From contig QQUF01000056.1 of assembly GCA_008501735.1 (NCBI GenBank), forward strand, positions 53,091 to 117,090: 64,000 bases of DNA. The letters run 5' to 3'. A program made the translations under genes and the position numbers. Shown piece after piece: positions 16,859 to 25,103 of this stretch (position 1 is its first letter; the number at the start of each line of letters is the position of its first letter). This stretch comes from Calditrichota bacterium. Lineage in GTDB: Bacteria > CLD3. The notes beneath the pieces were generated by a model. The model was not told the origin of the DNA and ran no database searches. It saw only the letters and a program-made list of their open reading frames with translations.

Positions 16859-18214
16859 ATGGCAACTCAAAAAGAATATTATGAAAAGCCCGTAATTTTA
16901 CGTCACACAGTTGGGCTTACAAATAAATTTGGTAGAAACCCTGCAACAACTCCAATGAAAATGATAGACGGAGCTCACATCTCAAAATTAATTGAAGACC
17001 ACGGTTCTCCACTTTACGTCGTTTCAGAGGCCACTTTGCGTAGAAAATACAGAGATTTAAAACGTGCTTTTGAGTCACGTTATCCAACTGTTCAGATTTC
17101 TTACTCTTTCAAGACTAACTACCTTTCTGCAATTTGTGCAACTTTGCAAGACGAAGGTGCTTTTGCGGAAGTCGTTTCATTTTTTGAATACGAAATTGCC
17201 CAAAGACTCAACTATTCAGGTCAAGACATAATTTTCAACGGACCTGACAAATCGAAAGAGCATTTGGAAGTTGCCGTTGACAGTGGTTCAATTATCAATG
17301 TTGACTCAATGGAAGAAATTGCTTTGCTCGAAGAAATTGCCAAAGAAAAAGGCAAAGTCATTGAAATTGGAATCCGTTTGAATATGGAATTGAATTATCC
17401 TCCTTGGAGTAGGTTCGGTTTTAATTACGAAAACGGGCAAGCTTTTGAAGCTGTGAAACGTGCAGAAATTAACGGATTACTAAAAGTTGTCGGTTTGATG
17501 ACTCACGCAGGAACTTACGTTGATGACGCAACAATTTACCAAAAAATGGCGATTAAATACGTTGAATTCTACCAAGCAATTCACGAGAAACTTGGTGTAA
17601 CTTTGAAAAATATTGACATTGGTGGTGGTTTTGCAACAATTAACACACTTCACCAATCTTGGCTTCCAGGAAGTCAAACTTGCCCAAGTTTTGATGATTA
17701 CGCAGATGCAGTTTGTCCAATTTTATTAGCAGGTTTTGCAAGAATGGGTGTAACTCCTCCTAGACTTTTTATGGAACCGGGAAGAGCTTTAGTTGATGAA
17801 GCAATGCACTTAATTGCAACAGTAATTTCGGCAAAAAGACTTACAACAGGTGAAAAAGGTCTCGTTGTTGACGCAGGTGTAAATTTACTTTCTTCAAACC
17901 AATGGTACCGATACGAATTTGCAGTTGCTCAAGAGTGTGGAACAATGGTTGAAAACACAAACGTTTTTGGAAACTTGTGTATGAACATTGATGTTTTGAG
18001 AAGTGCAGTTCCGCTTCCTGCTTTGCACAGAGGAGACAGAATTGTTGTAAAAAATGTTGGTGCTTACAACTTTTCACAAAGTTTGCAATTTATTCAGTTC
18101 AGACCTGCGATTGTAATGGTTAGGCTAAACGGAGATGTTGATTTAATTCGCAAACGCGAAGACACAGATTACCTTTTGAGACTTGAAGCTGTTCCTCAAG
18201 ACCTAAAGAAATAA
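16859..18214 (+). CDS. Fold-III PLP-dependent decarboxylase, diaminopimelate-decarboxylase-like
   Basis: A 451-residue enzyme of the alanine-racemase-fold decarboxylases. Lys85 in SYSFKTNY is the Schiff-base lysine; the phosphate-binding GGG is at 255-257 (NIDIGGGF), EPGR at 306-309, the catalytic cysteine at Cys374 and the closing GAY at 401-403. Substrate loops differ from LysA: HAGTY replaces the usual HIGSQ-like motif and CMNID replaces CES-x-D, so a different amino acid is likely. It is about 30 residues longer than LysA, mostly at the N-terminus. It is the third gene of the PqqD/ATP-grasp cassette and is followed by a terminator. Confidence 0.8.
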   Translation: MATQKEYYEKPVILRHTVGLTNKFGRNPATTPMKMIDGAHISKLIEDHGSPLYVVSEATLRRKYRDLKRAFESRYPTVQISYSFKTNYLSAICATLQDEGAFAEVVSFFEYEIAQRLNYSGQDIIFNGPDKSKEHLEVAVDSGSIINVDSMEEIALLEEIAKEKGKVIEIGIRLNMELNYPPWSRFGFNYENGQAFEAVKRAEINGLLKVVGLMTHAGTYVDDATIYQKMAIKYVEFYQAIHEKLGVTLKNIDIGGGFATINTLHQSWLPGSQTCPSFDDYADAVCPILLAGFARMGVTPPRLFMEPGRALVDEAMHLIATVISAKRLTTGEKGLVVDAGVNLLSSNQWYRYEFAVAQECGTMVENTNVFGNLCMNIDVLRSAVPLPALHRGDRIVVKNVGAYNFSQSLQFIQFRPAIVMVRLNGDVDLIRKREDTDYLLRLEAVPQDLKK

Positions 18215-18281
18215 ATATTGTTCTCTATAAAATGTGGGTATTCGGTTTTGTTCCGATTTACCTGCTTTTAATAATTTTATG

Positions 18282-18305
18282 AAAACCTCCATAGGTTTTT
18301 TTATT
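18282..18305 (+). terminator. Terminator after the ATP-grasp/decarboxylase cassette
   Basis: AAAACCT, four-base loop, AGGTTTT, followed by T residues. It lies about 70 bases after the decarboxylase stop. The 146-base gap up to the next gene also holds a second, larger inverted repeat. Confidence 0.7.
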
Positions 18306-18352
18306 AGTTTGTGTAGCTTCTAAATAAAGCTCCTAAAGTTACACAAACTAAT
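18303..18352. repeat. Inverted repeat just upstream of a lipoprotein gene
   Basis: Two perfect 13-base arms (ATTAGTTTGTGTA and its complement) separated by 24 bases. The right arm ends eight bases before the ATG at 18361, so the repeat lies in the 5' leader of the next gene. It may be a regulator site or an RNA hairpin that also blocks the ribosome site; no ribosome site is otherwise visible. Confidence 0.6.
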
Positions 18353-18360
18353 TTTGTTAA

Positions 18361-19419
18361 ATGAAAATCACCTACTTTCTAATTTTAACTTTTGTAGCAA
18401 TTTTTATGAACTCTTGTGAAGATTACGGAAATAATTGTGCAGTTTACGATTTCCCACTTTGTTCGGAAAGTAGTGGTACAATCCTCACCAAAGCCGAATT
18501 CTTCGCACAACTTCCGTCTGAAAAAATTCTTTCGTTTTCAGATGAAAATTGCAAACACCAACTTGTTCACCCTGACGTTTTATTTTTTGAAAACAGAGAT
18601 TTTGGAAAGCAATTTTTTATGGCTGTAACTCCTTATCCGAAAAGTCAAGATTTCTACGAAAATCCTGTTTTTCTCGCAAGCGACAATGGCGTTGATTTTT
18701 GTGAACTCGAAGAAGGAATGAACCCTTTAGCAAGAGCTCCTTTTGGTGGTTACAACAACGACACTGATTTGAGTTTTGACGAAGAGAGTAGAGAGTTCAG
18801 AATTTTTTATCAAGAAACAGACATTTCAGATTCTCAAAAAGTCGTTCTTCTCAGAAGTAAAAATGGTTTTGATTGGCAAAGACAAGAAGTTTTTCACTTG
18901 GATTTATCGAGTCCAAATGAAGACCTTTTTTCACTTTCGCCGACTTTAGTAAAAAAGGACAGTTTGAATTATTTATTTGTCGTGAATGGAAGAGGGGAAA
19001 ATTCGATTCAGTTTCTCACAAGTGAAAACGGACTTTCTTGGGACAAAAATAACAGAACTACAATTCAAATTAACAAACCTGAAAACTTCGACTTTTGGCA
19101 CATTGACATTTTTCAAAACGACTCGACTTACTACTTGCTCACAAACGGATTTTTCGGAAGAGAAAATTTTACGAATCAAAACCTTTACATTGGAAGAAGC
19201 ACAGATCTTTTGAATTGGGAATTAATCGAAGAACCGATTCTCAAAAATTCTAAGGATTTTTACAGTTCAGGTTACATTTACAGAAGTTCAGGAATTGTGA
19301 GCGGAGACAGTCTTGCGGTTTGGTTTTCTTACAGAACAGAAGAAAAGTTTGGAGTTTTTGGTAAGGCTTGGAGAGTTGGTTTAAAGAAATTTTCACTTTC
19401 GGAGATTTTTCCTAACTAA
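18361..19419 (+). CDS. Lipoprotein, predicted beta-propeller (GH43-like)
   Basis: 352 residues with a lipoprotein signal (FMNSC, Cys19). The mature part has repeated blades with the pattern of five-bladed glycosidase propellers: HPDVLFFENRDFGKQF, LSFDEESREFRIFYQE, LLRSKNGFDWQRQ, FLTSENGLSWDK, IGRSTDLLNWEL. The S-x-(N/D)-G-x-x-W blade motif recurs three times. The carboxylates of an active glycosidase could not be assigned with confidence, so it may be a binding protein. The stop shares one base with the next start (TAATG), indicating coupling to the urea-transporter/peptidase fusion. Confidence 0.65.
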   Translation: MKITYFLILTFVAIFMNSCEDYGNNCAVYDFPLCSESSGTILTKAEFFAQLPSEKILSFSDENCKHQLVHPDVLFFENRDFGKQFFMAVTPYPKSQDFYENPVFLASDNGVDFCELEEGMNPLARAPFGGYNNDTDLSFDEESREFRIFYQETDISDSQKVVLLRSKNGFDWQRQEVFHLDLSSPNEDLFSLSPTLVKKDSLNYLFVVNGRGENSIQFLTSENGLSWDKNNRTTIQINKPENFDFWHIDIFQNDSTYYLLTNGFFGRENFTNQNLYIGRSTDLLNWELIEEPILKNSKDFYSSGYIYRSSGIVSGDSLAVWFSYRTEEKFGVFGKAWRVGLKKFSLSEIFPN

Positions 19420-20999
19420 TGAACGACAAAATCCAAAAAATTTGCCAAGAGAATCCTTACTTCGATTTTGCTGAAACCGTCTTTTCAACTTACGGAAAAA
19501 TCCTCTTTTCAAACAGTTACGCTTCAAGTTTCTGTTTCCTTTTAGCTACTTTTTTCAATGTCAAAATCGGACTTTTCGCACTCTTGGGAAATGTCCTTGC
19601 TAATCTTTTTGCACAACTTCTTGGAGTGCACAAAGGTTACTTGAAAGCCGGAGTTTTTGGAATCAACGGAGTTTTTACAGGAATTGCAATTGCTCAAACT
19701 TTTATTCTTAGCACCAAAATGGCGTTAATTTTTGTGCTTACAATCTTTCTTCTTACAATTTTGGTAATCGTTTTTTTGAGGCTTTTTAAATATTGGGATT
19801 TTCCTGTTTTGACAGTGCCGTTTTTATTTGCTTTTTGGGCAATGAATCTTGGTTTCTTCCGTCTAAAATCCACTGAAGAGACAATTTCAGAAGTTGGAAG
19901 TTTGGTTACAATTCCTTACTTAAATGATATTTTTGAAGCATTTAGCTCGGCACTTTTTCAGCACAATTGGCTTTCAGGGATTTTGGTTTTAGTCGGAATA
20001 TTTTTGGTTTCGAGAATCAATTTTTTCTACGCGATTTGGGGATTTATTCTGGGATTAGTTTTTTACTTCATCTTGAATGATTCACTTGACGGATTTCTCG
20101 CAACTTCAATTCCGCTAAATTCAATTCTTACCTCTCTTGCAGTTGGTGGTTTTTTTGTCGTTCACTCAAAAGAGAATTTCATTTTTACGACTTACATTGT
20201 TTTGGTTGCTTGTTTTTTGACGGGACTTTTCGATACTTTGCTTGGGATTTACGGAATTCCTGCTTACGTAGCTTCTTTTAATGCAACTGTAATTCTGGCA
20301 CTTTTGGCACTCAAATCCGATTTGCTTCCTCAAAGGAAATTGAATATAATTTCAGTTCCACTTTACTTGATTGATAATCCTGAAGCTCATCAAAAATGGT
20401 GGCAGGAAGTGCTTGAATACGAGAAATCACAAAAGACAGTTTTGAGTTTGCCGTTTTGGGGAGAGTGGAAAGTTACACAAGCACATTTCGACAGTGAAAC
20501 TCACAAAGGTCTTGACGGTTATGCTTTGGACTTTAAAATCGTGGATTTCGACGACAACACTTACCAAGGGCTTGGACTGAATTTGACAGATTACTACTGT
20601 TTCCAAAGACCTGTTTCAGCTCCTGCTGACGGAGTTATAGTTGCAGTTGAAAACGACATTGCAGACAATCCAATTGGCACAGTGAACAAAGTTAAAAATT
20701 GGGGAAATTACGTAATTATTGACCACGAAAACGGTGAGTTTAGTGAAATCAGTCATTTCTTTCAAGGTTCAATCAAAGTGGAAGAAGGCGACAAAGTAAA
20801 ACGTGGAGAAATTCTCGGACTTTGCGGAAATTCAGGAAATTCACCTGAACCTCACATTCATTTCCAATTGCAAAAAGGCGACAAAGTCGGCAGTGAAACA
20901 ATAGAAGGCAAATTCTCAAACTACATCGAAGACAAAGAAAAGATTGCCGAAGGGATTCCGACTAAGGGAAGTTTGGTGAAGAATGGGAGTGTGAGTTGA
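19419..20999 (+). CDS. Urea transporter fused to an M23 peptidase domain
   Basis: 526 residues in two parts. Residues 1-310 are about ten hydrophobic segments in the duplicated pattern of the urea transporter family, with GVFGINGVFTGIA and FNATVILALLAL as the paired signature regions. After residue 340 the protein becomes soluble and carries an M23 (LytM-like) metallopeptidase: HKGLD with His362 and Asp366, ISHFF, and HIH at about 479-481, the full zinc ligand set. The M23 part is probably in the periplasm. M23 enzymes cut peptidoglycan cross-bridges or small glycyl peptides; why one is joined to a urea channel is unknown. The gene overlaps the upstream lipoprotein gene by one base. Confidence 0.8.
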   Translation: MNDKIQKICQENPYFDFAETVFSTYGKILFSNSYASSFCFLLATFFNVKIGLFALLGNVLANLFAQLLGVHKGYLKAGVFGINGVFTGIAIAQTFILSTKMALIFVLTIFLLTILVIVFLRLFKYWDFPVLTVPFLFAFWAMNLGFFRLKSTEETISEVGSLVTIPYLNDIFEAFSSALFQHNWLSGILVLVGIFLVSRINFFYAIWGFILGLVFYFILNDSLDGFLATSIPLNSILTSLAVGGFFVVHSKENFIFTTYIVLVACFLTGLFDTLLGIYGIPAYVASFNATVILALLALKSDLLPQRKLNIISVPLYLIDNPEAHQKWWQEVLEYEKSQKTVLSLPFWGEWKVTQAHFDSETHKGLDGYALDFKIVDFDDNTYQGLGLNLTDYYCFQRPVSAPADGVIVAVENDIADNPIGTVNKVKNWGNYVIIDHENGEFSEISHFFQGSIKVEEGDKVKRGEILGLCGNSGNSPEPHIHFQLQKGDKVGSETIEGKFSNYIEDKEKIAEGIPTKGSLVKNGSVS

Positions 21000-21034
21000 A
21001 TTCAATAAAATTAATTTTTATTGGATTGGATATT

Positions 21035-22234
21035 TTATTCATTTCGTAAATTTAGAAATACACTTCTAATATTAGGTTTATTTTGAGCATTCGTTAATAA
21101 GTTTAGTTCTTCAATTCTAAATCTTACAGATATTTTACTAGTGTTAAAATAATTTGAAAGGTGTTCTACAGTTTTTTTGTAGTCTTTTTGATTAATAATT
21201 TGATTGTCTAAAAATATGTGTTCTGGATGTCTTTTTATCCCCATTTCTTTTCTAAAATTAATTAATTCTCTCAAAAATAAAGTTTTTGGTAGGAATAGAG
21301 AAATTGCAAATTTATTAGCCTGCCATTCTATCCAATTTTTATCATTTTCTAATTTGAATTTATCTGTAAAAAAATCATACTCCGAATCTTCAAAATCATT
21401 ATAGACTTCTTGATTCATCTTAAGTCCATTGTGGAGGAAAAAATGACCTAATTCGTGTCCTAATACAAATGGAAACTGATTGGTTTCCTGAATTGAGTTA
21501 TCAATAAAAACTTTATTTTTTTTAATATCATAATACCCTTTAATTTTCTTTCCATTAAGAGAGTTCAAGTTTTTAGTAAATTCAAATTTTAATTTGAATT
21601 CCTTTTTTAGGTATTCGATGAAGGAGCAAATTTCAATAGGAGAGGATAAATTATTATATTTTTCTAAAATGGACACTGCATGCGATTCTATTTGCTTAGT
21701 AGAAAGTTTTTTTAAACCAATTACTTTCTTAGCCCCTAATGTCTTTTTGATAAAACTTAAGAAAATTTCATCAATACTTTTCTTCGGGGCTAATTTTCTT
21801 TCTGCTCTATGAAGAATAATTGAGTGAGTGTCATCTTTGTAAACTTCAATTAACATCATTCCCCTATTTTTAGCAAAAGTAACACCACCGCTCTGAAATG
21901 AATTATCTGAAATCATTACACCTTTAACATTAACTCCTGCAACTTGTCGAATCTTTCCATAAAATTCTTCAACATCATCAACAGGAACTTTCTTGGAATT
22001 TGAACTTTTACACTCAATTAAGAAAAGTATTGTAAATCTTTTCGCATTTTTAGGCCATATTTCTATTGATAAATCAAAGATTATGTCTTTTTCTCTATCT
22101 TTTGAATAATAACCTTTCTTTTGAAATATTTTCGAATTATTTGGGGAAACTCCTAATTCAAAATCCTTGATTGCCTTTAAAATAAGTTTATAGGATTTAT
22201 CCTCAAAATTATCACCAATTTTGACAGTATTCAT
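21035..22234 (-). CDS. Mrr-like nuclease fused to ImmA/IrrE metallopeptidase
   Basis: 399 residues with two domains. The N-terminal 130 residues match Mrr-type restriction endonucleases of the PD-(D/E)xK fold: Asp54 (IIFDLSIEIW), Glu74-Cys-Lys76, and the late FAKNRGMMLIE strand. The C-terminal half is an ImmA/IrrE zinc peptidase with HELGH (His260, Glu261, His264) and a downstream EWQANKFA helix for the third ligand. ImmA-type peptidases cleave repressors or partner regulators. No helix-turn-helix is visible. It stands alone between convergent and divergent neighbours and its composition is richer in A+T than the neighbours. A defence or stress role is an inference. Confidence 0.8.
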   Translation of the reverse strand: MNTVKIGDNFEDKSYKLILKAIKDFELGVSPNNSKIFQKKGYYSKDREKDIIFDLSIEIWPKNAKRFTILFLIECKSSNSKKVPVDDVEEFYGKIRQVAGVNVKGVMISDNSFQSGGVTFAKNRGMMLIEVYKDDTHSIILHRAERKLAPKKSIDEIFLSFIKKTLGAKKVIGLKKLSTKQIESHAVSILEKYNNLSSPIEICSFIEYLKKEFKLKFEFTKNLNSLNGKKIKGYYDIKKNKVFIDNSIQETNQFPFVLGHELGHFFLHNGLKMNQEVYNDFEDSEYDFFTDKFKLENDKNWIEWQANKFAISLFLPKTLFLRELINFRKEMGIKRHPEHIFLDNQIINQKDYKKTVEHLSNYFNTSKISVRFRIEELNLLTNAQNKPNIRSVFLNLRNE

Positions 22235-22345
22235 TTAATTCCAATTAGTCTTTAATACTGAAATAAAATTTAACAATTAAAATCTTATCTTAAAATGAAA
22301 TTTAGAAAAATTAATTTTTTTTAGGTATCTGTTTTTTGTTGTCTC

Positions 22346-22462
22346 AATCACGGATTTTTAAGGATTACTCGGATTCCACAGTTTTTTTGGTTCAGCAGTA
22401 AAAGTTAAGTTTTAATGCAAATCCAATCCGAGCAATCCGTGAAATCAGTTTAATCCGTGATT
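22346..22462. repeat. Imperfect inverted repeat with AATCCGTG units
   Basis: The 315 bases between the nuclease-peptidase gene and the next small gene hold no gene. Inside lies an inverted repeat: the left arm 22346-22375 (AATCACGGATT ... ACTCGGATT) pairs with the right arm 22425-22462, which contains AATCCGAGCAATCCGTG and a second TTAATCCGTGATT. The CCGTG-type unit occurs three times. It looks like a non-autonomous dispersed repeat; a possible promoter for the small gene lies just downstream. Confidence 0.65.
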
Positions 22463-22549
22463 CTAATAATGAGAAAATTTACCTTAAAATACGATTTCCT
22501 TTTCGTATTTTTTTGTATCTTAAAGTTCAACCAAAAGAAAAGTAAACAA

Positions 22550-22750
22550 ATGAAAAGTAAAATTTCCCACAGTTTTCAAGATGAAACACAAAAGGCTAAA
22601 GCACTCTGGTTTCAATCTTTAACCCTTGAAGAAAGAATGGACTATTTCGTTTGGATTACTGACTTAATTCTCCAAAACAATCCTGAAATTTTAGAAGTTA
22701 AAAATGCTCAACAAACTACAGGAAGTATTCAAATACTTTCAAAAGCATAA
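22550..22750 (+). CDS. Small helical protein paired with a nucleotidyltransferase
   Basis: 66 residues beginning MKSKISHSFQDETQK; soluble, with two predicted helices (AKALWFQSLTLEERMDYFVWITDLIL). The ATG at 22550 is preferred over one at 22469, which would add a basic, hydrophobic extension made of AT-rich promoter-like DNA. It overlaps the next gene by 47 bases, an arrangement often seen in toxin-antitoxin-like pairs. No known domain was recognised. Confidence 0.55.
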   Translation: MKSKISHSFQDETQKAKALWFQSLTLEERMDYFVWITDLILQNNPEILEVKNAQQTTGSIQILSKA

Positions 22751-23153
22751 TGTAAAATATGTTACAATTGGTGGAATTGCAGCTGTTTTACACGGAGTTC
22801 CAAGAGCAACTTTTGATTTGGATATTTTAATTGAGGCAACTCCTGAAAATGTTCAAAATCTTTTAGATGCTTTAATTGAAGCTAATTTTGGTACTGCAAC
22901 TATGACAAATGTAGAAAATATTTTGAAAAATGAGATTACCGTCTTTCAAGATAAAGTTAGAATTGACGTTCAAACCTCAACTCCAGGTTTGACTTTTGAG
23001 ATTGGTTGGAAGAATAAAAAAATTATGAAATACGGGAAACAAGAATTTTATGTCGTTTCTTTAGACGACTTGATTGATTCAAAGTCTGCTGCTAAAAGAA
23101 AAATTGATTTAGAAGATGTTCAATTATTGAAACAGAGAAAAGCGAAAAAATGA
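22704..23153 (+). CDS. Nucleotidyltransferase-fold protein (MNT/AbiEii/DUF6036-like)
   Basis: 149 residues with the N-terminal motif of the minimal nucleotidyltransferases, GGIAAVLHG-x-PRATFDLDI, where the two Asp of DLD are expected metal ligands; a third carboxylate may be Asp in RIDVQ. The C-terminal YVVSLDDLIDSKSAAKRKIDLEDV is a typical helical end of this family, in which related proteins act as toxins or antitoxins (AbiE, MNT/HEPN). It overlaps the small gene upstream by 47 bases and the UbiD gene downstream by four (ATGA). Adjacent repeat DNA supports recent acquisition, but this is inference. Confidence 0.7.
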   Translation: MLNKLQEVFKYFQKHNVKYVTIGGIAAVLHGVPRATFDLDILIEATPENVQNLLDALIEANFGTATMTNVENILKNEITVFQDKVRIDVQTSTPGLTFEIGWKNKKIMKYGKQEFYVVSLDDLIDSKSAAKRKIDLEDVQLLKQRKAKK

Positions 23154-24946
23154 TACGAAATCTGAGCGATTTTATCCAAATCCTTAAGCAAGAAAATGAA
23201 ATTATTGAAATTCAATCTGAAGTTGACCCTTACCTCGAAATTGCCGAAATCCACAGAAGAGTAATTGCCGCAGAAGGTCCTGCTTTGCTTTTCACAAATG
23301 TAAAAGGAAGCAAATTTCCAGTTGTTACGAATCTCTTTGGAAATGACAAAAGAGTTAACTTGGCTTTTGGGAAAAAACCTTACGAATTCATCAAAAACGC
23401 TGCAAAACTTCCCGAAGAATTAATGCCTCCTTCTCCAAAGAAAATTTGGGAGAAAAAAGATTTTTTCCTCGATTTTCTCAAAGTCGGATTGAAAAATAAA
23501 AGTGACGGAGCAGTCAGACAAGTTAAAGTTTCGCCTCCAAAACTCACCGAACTTCCAATGCTCACAAGTTGGATTGAAGACGGCGGAGCTTTTGTTACTC
23601 TTCCTTTGGTTTACACCGAACATCCTGACAACAAAACTCACAATTTGGGAATGTACAGAATCCACCGTTACGACGATGAAACAACAGGAATTCATTGGCA
23701 AATCGGAAAAGGTGGCGGATTTCACTACCAAATCGCAGAATCAAGAAACCAAGCTCTTCCTGTAAATTTGACGATTGGTGGACCTCCTGCACTAATTTTA
23801 AGTGCAATTGCTCCTTTGCCCGAAAATGTTCCTGAACTAATTCTTAGCTCTTTGCTTCTTGGTGGAAAACTTGACCTTTGCAAAAATCCTAACGGAGGTT
23901 TGCCACTGATTTCAGAAGCTGAATTTGTCGCAGTCGGAAAAGTTCCACCTCACAAACGTCGCCCCGAAGGACCTTTTGGCGACCATTACGGTTATTATTC
24001 TTTGCAACACGATTATCCAGTTTTTGAAGTCGAAACTCTTTTCCACAAAAAGAATGCGATTTACCCTGCGACAGTTGTTGGTAAACCAAAACAAGAAGAT
24101 TTTTTCATTGGCGATTACTTGCAAGAATTATTGAGTCCACTTTTTCCGATTGTAATGCCCGGAGTTTTGGACATTTGGTCTTATGGAGAAACAGGTTATC
24201 ATTCTCTTAGCGGAACAGTTGTGAAAGAACGTTATCCGCGAGAAGGAATGATGAGTGCTTTTAGGATTTTGGGAGAAGGACAACTTTCACTCACAAAATT
24301 CCTTTTGGTAACGGACAAACCACAAGACTTAAAAGACTTCAAATCATTTTTTACATACATTTTGGCAAGAGCTGATTTTTCAAGAGATTTATTTATTTTT
24401 GATAACCTTTCAATGGACACACTCGACTACTCAGGACCGGAAGTGAACAAAGGAAGCAAAGGAATTTTGCTTGGCTTTGGTGAGCCGATTCGTAAACTTC
24501 CACAATCAATTCCTGCTCTGGAAAATCCAATTCGAGATGCAAAAGTTTACTGTCCGGGTTGTTTGGTTGTGGAAAGTCAAAGTTTTTCGGAAAATCCAAA
24601 ACTACCTGAAGTCATTGCAAAACTTGAATTTCTGAAAGAATTTCCACTTGTTGTTTTGGTTGACTCGGCAGAAGAAGCGACTCGCACAACTTCAAGATTT
24701 TTGTGGACGGTTTTCACAAGGTTCGAGCCTGCTGCGGACATTTATGCAAATGATACAAAATTAGTCAGAAATTCAATCTCTTACACTCCTCCGATTGTCA
24801 TTGACGCAAGGAAAAAGCCAAGCTACCCGAAAGAACTTTTCTGCGACGAAGGCACAGCAAAACTTGTGGACAAAAAGTGGAAAACTTACTTCCCAAGTGG
24901 AAAAGTCGAAATGGGAGAAAGCGATAGAGGACATCTCGATTACTAA
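23150..24946 (+). CDS. UbiD-family decarboxylase
   Basis: 598 residues of the UbiD family, which decarboxylates aromatic or unsaturated acids using prenylated FMN. Cofactor-binding region: GMYRIHRYDDETTGIHWQ (about residue 165-185), IGGPPALIL, and the catalytic EGPFGDHYGYYS at about residue 272. The length exceeds the 480-500 of E. coli UbiD and matches the longer form common in Bacteroidota, where quinone (menaquinone) synthesis is a likely role. The partner flavin prenyltransferase UbiX is not in the window. The start overlaps the nucleotidyltransferase stop by four bases, although the functions are probably unrelated. Confidence 0.85.
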   Translation: MIRNLSDFIQILKQENEIIEIQSEVDPYLEIAEIHRRVIAAEGPALLFTNVKGSKFPVVTNLFGNDKRVNLAFGKKPYEFIKNAAKLPEELMPPSPKKIWEKKDFFLDFLKVGLKNKSDGAVRQVKVSPPKLTELPMLTSWIEDGGAFVTLPLVYTEHPDNKTHNLGMYRIHRYDDETTGIHWQIGKGGGFHYQIAESRNQALPVNLTIGGPPALILSAIAPLPENVPELILSSLLLGGKLDLCKNPNGGLPLISEAEFVAVGKVPPHKRRPEGPFGDHYGYYSLQHDYPVFEVETLFHKKNAIYPATVVGKPKQEDFFIGDYLQELLSPLFPIVMPGVLDIWSYGETGYHSLSGTVVKERYPREGMMSAFRILGEGQLSLTKFLLVTDKPQDLKDFKSFFTYILARADFSRDLFIFDNLSMDTLDYSGPEVNKGSKGILLGFGEPIRKLPQSIPALENPIRDAKVYCPGCLVVESQSFSENPKLPEVIAKLEFLKEFPLVVLVDSAEEATRTTSRFLWTVFTRFEPAADIYANDTKLVRNSISYTPPIVIDARKKPSYPKELFCDEGTAKLVDKKWKTYFPSGKVEMGESDRGHLDY

Positions 24947-24950
24947 TTAT

Positions 24951-25103
24951 TAATGTTTAATCAATAGTTCGGACATTTCTGATTTTTACGAAAATTTTGT
25001 TTTGGAGGCGCACCGCCGTGCGTCTATACGCAGTTTCTTTTTTTTGAAAAATGGAAAATCTTAAAAATGTTCGAACTATTGTTTAATGAATAATGATTAA
25101 TAT
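24951..25103. repeat. MITE-like inverted-repeat element with a GC-rich centre
   Basis: The 361-base gap after the UbiD gene contains two long imperfect arms: AATAGTTCGGACATTT at about 24963 and the complement of AAATGTTCGAACTATT at about 25065-25080, with TTTAAT-type sequence outside both. The centre holds GGAGGCGCACCGCCGTGCGTC, far richer in G+C than the region. There is no coding sequence. It resembles a small non-autonomous element or a folded RNA. The remaining 200 bases up to 25307 carry a dyad near the next start and nothing else obvious. Confidence 0.6.

Noticed and set aside
18232..18282. 16-codon frame (starting MWVFG) after the decarboxylase gene
   Set aside because: No ribosome site and the end runs into the terminator; it is hydrophobic by chance.
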